Positions 1-6,379 of a stretch of 25,649 nucleotides of DNA are shown here, piece after piece. The position numbers and the translations under genes were made by a program. The notes beneath the pieces were generated by a model, which ran no database searches, was not told where the DNA came from, and saw only the letters and a list, made by a program, of their open reading frames with translations. The stretch comes from an uncultured Pseudorhodobacter sp. (GTDB taxonomy: Bacteria > Pseudomonadota > Alphaproteobacteria > Rhodobacterales > Rhodobacteraceae): assembly GCA_937910975.1 (NCBI GenBank), contig CALEMZ010000162.1:1-25649 (forward strand). Direction: 5' to 3'. Position 1 is the stretch's first letter. Every line of letters starts with the position of its first letter.

Positions 1-1
1 G

Positions 2-412
2 GTGCGCAATGTGACGACGGATGTGATGAACCGGGGCTTTCTGCGCGAGGATGGCAATTCGATCTTCATCTTTGAGGTGGCAGGCCTGTGCATCGGCCAT
101 TTGGGCCATTTGCACCACATCCCCGATGCCGCGCAGTTTGCATCGATCGGGCGACTGGATGTGTTGATGGTGCCGGTTGATGGCGGCTATACGCTGGATT
201 TGCCGTCGATGATGCAGGTGGTGCGGCGGTTGCGATCTTCGGTCGTCTTGCCGATGCATTGGTTTTCTGGGGCCTCGCTGGAGGTGTTACTGGCCGAAAT
301 GGCGGCGGAGTTTGACGTGGTCCGCCCGGAGTTGAGCCAGATCGACCTGTCGCTGTCGCGCCTGCCGGGGCGGCCTACGATCATCGTGTTGGAGCCTGAA
401 TTCCTGCCGTAA
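2..412 (+). CDS. Metallo-beta-lactamase-fold hydrolase, C-terminal part (5' end outside window)
   Basis: Only about the last 136 codons are present; the frame is open to the left edge, so the true start lies upstream. The fragment resembles the C-terminal half of UlaG/RNase Z-like metallo-beta-lactamase-fold proteins: a GHLGHLHHIP stretch near residues 32-41, a DVLMVPVDGGYTLD strand-loop where these families place a metal-site Asp or Gly, and a final VVLPMHWF strand carrying the C-terminal His. The Zn-binding HxHxDH motif of the N-terminal half is not in the window. Substrate cannot be told. The FAD-linked oxidase starts 60 bases downstream on the same strand, so the two are probably co-transcribed. 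The fold call is fairly safe; any specific function is not. Confidence 0.75.
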   Translation: MRNVTTDVMNRGFLREDGNSIFIFEVAGLCIGHLGHLHHIPDAAQFASIGRLDVLMVPVDGGYTLDLPSMMQVVRRLRSSVVLPMHWFSGASLEVLLAEMAAEFDVVRPELSQIDLSLSRLPGRPTIIVLEPEFLP

Positions 413-472
413 CAGCCGGGCCTTTCATCGCCCCCTGCGGCGCGGTATTGGAGGGGTGACATAGGAGGCCCA

Positions 473-1888
473 ATGCTCAACCCCGCCGACCCCGCCTTTT
501 TGCAGCATTTATCCGCGCTATTGCCCGAAGGCAGCCTGCGCGCACCGGAGCCGCGCGATCTGGCCGATCCGCGTGGGCGGATCGGCGGGCAGGCGGGGGC
601 GGTGGCACGGCCACGCTCGGCGCAAGAGGTGTCAACCATTTTGCGCGCTTGCAATGCCGCGCGGGTCGGCGTTGTGCCCCTTGGGGGTGGCACGGGGCTG
701 GTGCTGGGGCAGGTGATGGGGGACGGCCCACTGCCGCTTGTGCTGTCGCTGGAGCGGATGGCTGCGCTGCGCGGCGTGTACCCGGAGGAAAACGTTTTGG
801 TGGCCGAGGCGGGCGCGACCTTGGCGCAGGTGCAGGCGGCGGCGGAAGATGCGGGGCGGCTCTTTCCGCTCTCGCTGGCCAGCCAGGGCAGCGCGCGGAT
901 CGGGGGCAATCTTTCGACCAATGCAGGCGGCGTGAATGTGCTGCGCTATGGCAACACGCGCGATCTGTGCCTGGGGCTGGAAGCGGTCTTGCCCAGCGGC
1001 GAGATCTGGCATGGCCTCAAGCGGTTGCGCAAGGACAACACCGGATACGATCTGCGCAACCTGCTGATCGGGGCGGAGGGCACATTGGGCGTGATTACCG
1101 CCGCCAGCCTGAAGCTCGCGCCGATCCCGGCCGCGACCGGCACGGCGTTGATGGTGGTGCCAAGCCCTGCCGCGGCGCTAAAACTGCTGGCCATGGCACA
1201 GGCGCGGCTGGGGGGGCTGATCTCGGCTTTTGAGTTGATCGCGAAGATGGGTCTCGATTTTCTGGCCGAAACCATTCCGGAACAGCGCCAGCCATTTGCT
1301 AATCACCCGGAATGGATGGTGCTGATTGATCTGGGCCTGCCAGAGGGCCTGCACCCCGGCGAGGCGCTGGAGGCGTTGTTTGAGGCGGGGGCCGAGGCCG
1401 GGCTGGTGCTTGATGGCCTTATCGCGCAATCTCAGGCGCAGCGGGCGGAATTCTGGGCGATCCGCGAGAATATCCCCGAAGGCAACCGCCGCATCGGCGC
1501 GATCTCCAGCCATGATATTTCGCTGCCACTGAGCGAGATCGCGGGCTTTATCGCCGCGGCGGGGCCCGCACTTGCAACGCTTGGTCAATGGCGGATCAAC
1601 TGCTTTGGCCATCTGGGTGATGGCAACCTGCATTACAACGTCTTTCCCGCGCCGGCCCAAAGCCGTGCGCAGCATGAAAACAGCCGCGAGGCGATTAAGA
1701 CGCTGGTGCATGATATGGCCCATGCGCGGGGTGGCTCGGTCAGCGCCGAACATGGTATCGGGCGGCTGAAAGTGGATGATCTGGAGAAATATGGCGACCC
1801 GGTCAAGCTTGCCGCCATGCGCGCGATCAAATCTGCCTTGGATCCGAATGGCATCATGAATCCGGGTGCTGTGCTTAGGTTGCCCTAA
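473..1888 (+). CDS. FAD-linked oxidase, D-2-hydroxyglutarate/D-lactate dehydrogenase family (GlcD-like)
   Basis: 471 aa, full length for the family. The N-terminal PCMH-type FAD domain shows PLGGGTGLVLG (69-79), NLSTNAGG (146-153) and KDNTGYDLRNLLIGAEGTLG (187-206). The C-terminal domain carries GHLGDGNLH (379-387) and EHGIG (426-430); His380, His387 and Glu426 match the metal-binding triad of D-2-hydroxyglutarate dehydrogenases. The family oxidises D-2-hydroxy acids, using FAD and passing electrons to an electron-transfer flavoprotein or cytochrome. D-2-hydroxyglutarate is the likeliest substrate, but D-lactate or another D-2-hydroxy acid cannot be excluded from sequence alone. The ATG is preceded by a TAGGAGG ribosome binding site at 462-468. 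An L-2-hydroxyglutarate oxidase gene lies about 6 kb away on the other strand. Confidence 0.9.
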   Translation: MLNPADPAFLQHLSALLPEGSLRAPEPRDLADPRGRIGGQAGAVARPRSAQEVSTILRACNAARVGVVPLGGGTGLVLGQVMGDGPLPLVLSLERMAALRGVYPEENVLVAEAGATLAQVQAAAEDAGRLFPLSLASQGSARIGGNLSTNAGGVNVLRYGNTRDLCLGLEAVLPSGEIWHGLKRLRKDNTGYDLRNLLIGAEGTLGVITAASLKLAPIPAATGTALMVVPSPAAALKLLAMAQARLGGLISAFELIAKMGLDFLAETIPEQRQPFANHPEWMVLIDLGLPEGLHPGEALEALFEAGAEAGLVLDGLIAQSQAQRAEFWAIRENIPEGNRRIGAISSHDISLPLSEIAGFIAAAGPALATLGQWRINCFGHLGDGNLHYNVFPAPAQSRAQHENSREAIKTLVHDMAHARGGSVSAEHGIGRLKVDDLEKYGDPVKLAAMRAIKSALDPNGIMNPGAVLRLP

Positions 1889-1890
1889 TT

Positions 1891-1913
1891 GCTTCATCTT
1901 TAGGAAAATACTC
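1891..1913 (+). repeat. 3'-end sequence element, copy 1 (TTCATCT-N5-AAAATA)
   Basis: Two bases after the FAD-oxidase stop codon lies TTCATCT (1893-1899), five bases, then AAAATA (1905-1910). The same core with the same spacing occurs just after ftsY (23171-23188). Elements of this look are, to my recollection, common just after stop codons in Rhodobacterales, often beside GC-rich hairpins. The function is unknown; a role in 3'-end formation or mRNA stability is inference. Confidence 0.45.
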
Positions 1914-2000
1914 AATACTATCGCTGCCATGACGCGGGAGCATGCAGAGCCAAGCTCTCGTGAAAAACAGCATCAAAAACAAATCGCCCCCGAAACAAAT

Positions 2001-2028
2001 AGCCCCGCCGGGGTGAACCGGCGGGGCT
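2001..2028 (-). terminator. Strong hairpin between convergent genes, probable terminator for mtnP-apt
   Basis: A perfect 11-bp stem (AGCCCCGCCGG at 2001-2011 with CCGGCGGGGCT at 2018-2028) closes a six-base GGTGAA loop. Read on the minus strand it is followed by ATTTGTTTC, a partial U-tract; on the plus strand it is followed by G/T-rich sequence. It lies in the 275-base gap between the FAD oxidase and apt, 135 bases past the apt stop. It could act in both directions. Confidence 0.7.
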
Positions 2029-2105
2029 GGGGTTTGGGGTTGAGTGGTCACGTGTTTTGCAAGCAGCGACCGGTCATCCCGGTTCCTTTGTTTTAGGGTG
2101 ATTCC

Positions 2106-2145
2106 GTTACCAAAAGGTTACCAAGCGTATTTCTCGAAGCGAGAA
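2106..2145. other. Intergenic direct repeat and small palindrome downstream of apt
   Basis: GTTACCAA occurs twice (2106-2113 and 2117-2124) with an 11-base period, about one helical turn. It is followed by the perfect inverted repeat TTCTCG-AAG-CGAGAA (2131-2145). The palindrome sits 18 bases past the apt stop codon. It might be a weak 3' hairpin, but no U-tract follows it on either strand. No regulator is suggested by the sequence. The rest of the 1914-2163 gap holds only the hairpin at 2001-2028. Confidence 0.3.
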
Positions 2146-2163
2146 TCTAGCGCAACCAATGCC

Positions 2164-2697
2164 TCACAGCCCTTCAAAGGAGCAAAGGGTGTGTACTTCC
2201 ATGCCCAACGCCTCCAGCTTCTTGCGGCCGCCAAGCTCCGGTAGGTCCACCACGAAGGCGCAACCGATCACTTGGGCGCCAAGGCGCTCAATTAGCTTGA
2301 TCCCGGCCTCTGCCGTGCCGCCTGTGGCCAGCAGATCATCCACCAGCAACACCTTTTCGCCCGGCAAAAACGCATCGTCATGCACCTCCATCACCGCCTC
2401 GCCATACTCCAGCTTGTAATCTTGCGCGATGGTGCGGCCCGGCAGTTTGCCCTTTTTGCGGATCGGCACGAAGCCGGTCGAAAGCTGATGCGCAACGGCC
2501 CCGCCCAGAATAAAGCCCCGCGCCTCCAGCCCTGTCACCTTGTCAATCCGCATCCCGGCATAGGGCGAGAGCAACTGGTCAATCGCCATGCGAAACCCGC
2601 GCGGGTCGGCAAACAGGGTGGTGACATCGCGAAACAAAATCCCCTCATGCGGGAAATCGACGATGGTGCGGATGTAGTCTTTGACGGTTTTTGTCAT
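2164..2697 (-). CDS. apt: Adenine phosphoribosyltransferase
   Basis: 177 aa, the normal length. It converts adenine and PRPP to AMP and pyrophosphate (EC 2.4.2.7) in the cytoplasm. The type I PRPP-binding motif is VLLVDDLLATGGT in the C-terminal third; the family start DYIRTIVDFPHEGILFRD and the LEARGF segment are also present. The start ATG at 2697 is 45 bases after the mtnP stop, so the two form an operon in which mtnP releases adenine from methylthioadenosine and apt captures it. The ribosome binding site is weak (TTGAAAG), suggesting some dependence on translation of mtnP. Confidence 0.97.
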   Translation of the reverse strand: MTKTVKDYIRTIVDFPHEGILFRDVTTLFADPRGFRMAIDQLLSPYAGMRIDKVTGLEARGFILGGAVAHQLSTGFVPIRKKGKLPGRTIAQDYKLEYGEAVMEVHDDAFLPGEKVLLVDDLLATGGTAEAGIKLIERLGAQVIGCAFVVDLPELGGRKKLEALGMEVHTLCSFEGL

Positions 2698-2742
2698 GGG
2701 CTGCTTTCAAGGAAATGGGGCATTATTGAGGGGAGGATCGCT

Positions 2743-3606
2743 TCAGCCAAGCACCCGCCCGGCCACAGCATCAAGCTTGGTCAGAAGTTCAGGGTCGCGC
2801 GCAGAAGGGGCGGTCATTATGGCATGCTCCAGCGCTCGGTCGCAGCCATGCGGGCAGGGCGCGCGGGCGGCACCCAGCAATGCGGGCAGGCGGGCGAGCA
2901 TATCCTTGGCATGGCCGGAATTGGCGGTGAGCGTGGCGATGACCTCGGCCACATCCACCACGCCATGGGCCTCGTGCCAGCAGTCATAATCGGTGACCAT
3001 CGCGACGGAGGCATAGCAAAGCTCGGCCTCGCGGGCCAGTTTTGCCTCGGGCATATTGGTCATGCCGATCACATCGGCCCCCCAGGCGCGATACATCCGC
3101 GATTCGGCGAGGGTGGAAAATTGCGGGCCTTCCATTGCCAGATAAGTGCCGCCGAAATGCACGCGCACCCCGGTTGCGGCTTGTGCGCAGGCCGTGCCAA
3201 GCCGGGGGCAGGTGGGGTGGGCCACCGAGACATGCGCAACACAGCCGGTGCCAAAAAAGGATTTTTCGCGCGCGAAGGTGCGGTCGATGAATTGATCAAC
3301 AATGACGAAATCACCCGGCGCAAAGTCTTCACGCAATGATCCGCAGGCCGAGACAGAGATGACATCAGTGCAGCCTAGCCGTTTGAGCGCATCAATATTG
3401 GCGCGGTATGGCACATCGGTGGGCGAAAGCCTGTGCCCGCGCCCATGCCGGGGCAAAAACGCCATTGGCACGCCCGAAAGACGCCCCACGAGTACCTGAT
3501 CGGATGGCGCACCCCATGGGGTCTTGACCTTGACCCAGCTTGCGCCTTCCAACCCGTCAATTTCATAAAGGCCCGAACCGCCAATAACGCCGATCATGGT
3601 TTTCAT
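2743..3606 (-). CDS. mtnP: S-methyl-5'-thioadenosine phosphorylase
   Basis: 287 aa from the chosen ATG. Phosphorolyses methylthioadenosine, a by-product of polyamine and homoserine-lactone synthesis, to adenine and methylthioribose-1-phosphate (EC 2.4.2.28). Family marks: IGVIGGSGLYEI at the N-terminus, PRHGRGH (phosphate and base contact), SACGSLRED, MEGPQFSTLAESRMYR, GMTNMPEAKLARE and TDYDCWH. The start at 3606 is favoured over an in-frame TTG at 3627 because GAGAGGAAA lies just upstream of it and the protein then begins as its homologues do. First gene of an operon with apt. The methylthioribose-1-phosphate branch genes (mtnA and others) are not in the window. Confidence 0.96.
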   Translation of the reverse strand: MKTMIGVIGGSGLYEIDGLEGASWVKVKTPWGAPSDQVLVGRLSGVPMAFLPRHGRGHRLSPTDVPYRANIDALKRLGCTDVISVSACGSLREDFAPGDFVIVDQFIDRTFAREKSFFGTGCVAHVSVAHPTCPRLGTACAQAATGVRVHFGGTYLAMEGPQFSTLAESRMYRAWGADVIGMTNMPEAKLAREAELCYASVAMVTDYDCWHEAHGVVDVAEVIATLTANSGHAKDMLARLPALLGAARAPCPHGCDRALEHAIMTAPSARDPELLTKLDAVAGRVLG

Positions 3607-3744
3607 GGCTGGTTTCCTCTCGCCCAACGGGCTGTTTCGGGGGCAGGATAAACGCAGCCGCGACCAGCGAAAAGTCCTAATCCACAGGGCAATGGTGATT
3701 GCCCCGAAGGGGGGGCTATGCTACGCGCGATTTGGAATTCTGCA

Positions 3745-3753
3745 GGGGGGAGG
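3745..3753 (+). promoter_or_regulatory. Strong Shine-Dalgarno fixing a TTG start for the GNAT gene
   Basis: GGGGGGAGG ends five bases before an in-frame TTG at 3759. No ATG is available in a suitable place near the start of the acetyltransferase domain, and the next residues (YRLEEETEAD) are where the domain begins, so this site decides the start. Confidence 0.6.
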
Positions 3754-3758
3754 CGCCT

Positions 3759-4247
3759 TTGTATCGGTTGGAAGAAGAGACCGAAGCCGACTGGTGGGAG
3801 GTCGAGGCGCTGTATGACCTGTGCTTTGCGCCGGGGCGCACGGCGCTTTCATCTTATCGGCTGCGCGAAGGTGTGCCGACCATTGCCTCGCTGTGTTTGG
3901 TGTTGCGCGATGCGGATGGCACGCTGGCCGCCGCGATCCGCCATTGGCCGGCCAAGGTGGCAGGGCGCGATATTTTGCTTTTGGGACCGATCGCAGTGCA
4001 CCCGACCCGGCAGGGCGAGGGCTTGGGGGCGCTGCTGATCACCGAAAGTCTGGCGCGCGCGCGCGGCCTTGGCTGGGCGCGGGTGCTGTTGGTGGGCGAT
4101 GCGCCCTATTATCGGCGCTTTGGCTTTTCCAGACTGGAGGGCGTGGTGATGCCGCCCCCCACCAACCCGGACCGCGTCTTGGGGATTGAGCTGCGCGATG
4201 GTGCCTGGGAGGGCGTGGCGGGAGAAGTGACGCGCGCGCAGGGCTAA
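3759..4247 (+). CDS. GNAT-family N-acetyltransferase (YhbS-like)
   Basis: 162 aa if translated from the TTG at 3759. GNAT acetyltransferases move an acetyl group from acetyl-CoA to an amine; the substrate here is unknown. The acetyl-CoA pyrophosphate-binding motif is HPTRQGEGLGALL (81-93), with RQGEGLG as the Q/RxxGxG core. The LVGDAPYYRRFGF segment (111-123) is typical of the YhbS/COG3153 subgroup. The gene is divergent from mtnP with about 150 bases between starts, and the EcsC-family gene follows closely. An upstream TTG at 3699 is possible but lacks a ribosome binding site and adds residues outside the domain. Confidence 0.85.
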   Translation: MYRLEEETEADWWEVEALYDLCFAPGRTALSSYRLREGVPTIASLCLVLRDADGTLAAAIRHWPAKVAGRDILLLGPIAVHPTRQGEGLGALLITESLARARGLGWARVLLVGDAPYYRRFGFSRLEGVVMPPPTNPDRVLGIELRDGAWEGVAGEVTRAQG

Positions 4248-4298
4248 GCCCGCGTGATCACGCTTGTTTTGCTGCGCGCGCGGCCCTACCTATCAGTT

Positions 4299-5069
4299 AT
4301 GCAAGAAACCGCGCCCAGCACTTTGCCCGCCCCGCTGACCCCCGATCCGGGGCCGGTGATTGCTGCTTTGGCGGCACGGCAAATGCGGGCGAATGGCCCC
4401 TTGATGCGGATCATCAACAAGTTTGGCGGCGTGATCGAAGACCAGATGGCGCATTTGCCCGATGGCGCGCGCGCACAGATTGAGCGGGTGACGGCGCAGG
4501 CGTTGCGCCGCGCGGTGACGCTGGCCGACCGGGGCCGCCATGCGCCCGATTTCGGGCCGCGCGGCGCGCCTGTGCTGGCGGCGCTGACCGGGGCGCTTGG
4601 TGGCGCGGGCGGGATTGCCACCGCGCTGGCCGAACTCCCGGTGACGGTGACGGTTATCTTGCATGCGATTTTGCACGCGGCGCGGGCCGAGGGGTTTGAC
4701 ACCAGCCTGCCCGAAGTGCGGGCCGAGGCGTTGCGCGTGCTGTCTTCCGGCGGGCCTTTGGATGATGACGACGGGATCAACACTTCATTTCTTGGCGCGC
4801 GCATGACATTGACGGGGCCAGCCTTGCACAAGCTGTTGGCCAAGATTGTACCGGGCTTTGCCAGCGTGCTTAGCCAGAAGCTGGCAGCGCAAGCGGTGCC
4901 GGTTTTGGGTGCGGTGACGGGGGCTGCGCTGAACGCGGCCTTCCTGACGCATTACCGCGAATTGGCGCATATCCGTTTTGGACTGCTACGCCTGAGCATT
5001 CTGCACGGAGCCGTACCTGTACGCGCGGCGTTTGAGGCCGAATTGAAGGCGCGCGAATTGGCGAAGTAG
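4299..5069 (+). CDS. EcsC-family protein
   Basis: 256 aa from the ATG at 4299; an in-frame GTG at 4254 would add 15 residues. Neither has a convincing ribosome binding site, so the start is uncertain. The EcsC family is named after a Bacillus gene beside an ABC transporter, and its biochemical role is not established. Family-like marks are the LGGAGGIATALAELPVTVTVILHAI segment in the middle (a hydrophobic amphipathic stretch), the following AEALRVLSSGGP, and KLAAQAVPVLGAVTGAALNAAF near the C-terminus followed by HYRELAHIRFGLLRL. It may be membrane-associated. It converges on dctD with only 12 bases between stop codons and no terminator in the gap. Confidence 0.8.
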   Translation: MQETAPSTLPAPLTPDPGPVIAALAARQMRANGPLMRIINKFGGVIEDQMAHLPDGARAQIERVTAQALRRAVTLADRGRHAPDFGPRGAPVLAALTGALGGAGGIATALAELPVTVTVILHAILHAARAEGFDTSLPEVRAEALRVLSSGGPLDDDDGINTSFLGARMTLTGPALHKLLAKIVPGFASVLSQKLAAQAVPVLGAVTGAALNAAFLTHYRELAHIRFGLLRLSILHGAVPVRAAFEAELKARELAK

Positions 5070-5081
5070 CCCGGATTTTTC

Positions 5082-6379
5082 CTAGCCTTTGATCCCGTAG
5101 CGGGCCATTTTATCGGCAAGCGTGCGGCGCGGGATGCCTAAGGCTTGGGCGCTGCGTTCTACCGATTGGTTGAAACGTTCCAATGCGGCGATGATTTCGC
5201 GTGTTTCATATTCGGCAACCCGCTCCGGCAGGGTCTCACCTTTTGGCGTATCATCGGGCATGTCGAAACCGAGGCCAAGGACGAGGCGTTCCGCCGCTGT
5301 TTTCAACTCCCGCACATTCCCCGGCCAATCACGGCGCATAAGATCGCGGCGCAGGCTGATCGAGATGTTCGGCTCTGTGCGGCCATAGCGGCGGGCGGCA
5401 AGGCTGGTGTAATGCGCAAAAATCAGAGCGATGTCGGGGCCAAGGCCTCGCAGGGGGGGGGCAGCGAAAGCTCTGCGCCCGCAAGGCGATAGTAGAGATC
5501 GGCGCGGAAGGTGCCAGCCGCAATGGCCGCGCGCAGATCGGTTTTGGAGGTGGTGAGGATGCGGATATCCAGCGGGCGCAGATGGTTCTCGCCAATGCGC
5601 TCAACCTGGCGTTCCTGAAGCGCGCGCAGCAGTTTGGTTTGCAGCGGCAGCGGCATCGCCTCCACCTCATCAAGCACCAGCGTGCCACCATTTGCGGCTT
5701 CCAGCTTGCCGGGTTTTTCCCGCGCGCCGGGGAATGCGGCGGCGGCATGGCCGAAGACCTCCAGCTCAAACAAGGCTTCGGGCAGGGCTGCGCAGTTGAG
5801 CGCGATATAGGGGCCTTGCGCGCGCGGCGAGGCGGCGTGCAGCGCGCGGGCGGCAAGCTCTTTTCCGGTCCCGGTTTCGCCTGTCAGGATCACATCGACA
5901 TCCAGCGGCGCAAGTGCGGTGATACGGTCGCGCAGGGTGGCGATGGCCGGGCTTTCGCCCAGAATTGCACCGGATTTCTGCGTCAGTTCCTTTTGCAGCC
6001 GCACCACTTCATCCCGCGTGGCCTTGGCCCTGAGCGCGCGGGCGAGGACCGAGAGCAGATGCGCCGCATCATAGGGTTTTTCCAGAAAATCCTCGGCTCC
6101 GGCCTGAATGGCGCGCACGGCCTGCACCACATCGCCATGCCCGGTGAGCATAATAACGGGCGTATCCAGCCCCTGCCCGGTGATCGCTGACAACAGGCCC
6201 ATGCCATCCATCCCCGGCATCCGCAGATCGGTGAGAATGGCATCGGGCGGGGTGGCAATGGCGGCCTCTACCGCGTCTTCGGCACGCAAAAAGCCAAAGG
6301 CTATATGGCCGCCAACCTCGACCAGATCGGTGAGGGCGGCAAGGTGGTCGGCGTCATCATCGACGACAAAAACGCTCAT
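5082..6379 (-). pseudogene. dctD: DctD-type sigma-54 response regulator, frame broken at a C9 tract
   Basis: Two frames together make a normal NtrC/DctD-class regulator. The first (6379 to 5423, 318 aa) has a receiver with Asp51 (ILTDLRMPGMDG) and Lys101, then an AAA+ domain with Walker A GETGTGKE (167-174) and Walker B GGTLVLDEVE (231-240). It runs out of frame after SLPP at a run of nine C (plus-strand G, 5453-5461). The other frame continues with LRGLGPDIALIFAHY, then WPGNVREL and a Fis-type helix-turn-helix (SAQALGIPRRTLADKMARYG) to the stop at 5082. Seven C would restore the canonical LPPLR; ten would give LPPPLR. This may be a sequencing error, a phase-variable or slippage site, or true decay. 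The GAFTGA loop reads AAFPGA (214-219). Start overlaps dctB by ATGA. Confidence 0.88.
5453..5461 (-). other. Nine-C homopolymer at the dctD frame break
   Basis: On the coding strand CTTTCGCTG is followed by nine C and then TGCGAGGCC. The frame change needed to join the two halves of dctD falls exactly here (lose two bases or gain one). Homopolymers of this length are prone to replication and transcription slippage and to sequencing miscounts. Confidence 0.8.

Noticed and set aside
1178..1930. Minus-strand open frame of 250 codons
   Set aside because: Antisense to the FAD-linked oxidase, whose motifs are intact; no domain seen.
1866..2096. Possible small gene between the FAD oxidase and apt
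   Set aside because: It overlaps the oxidase end, runs through the terminator hairpin and has no ribosome binding site.
2380..3339. Plus-strand open frame of 319 codons
   Set aside because: Antisense to apt and mtnP; composition typical of a shadow frame.
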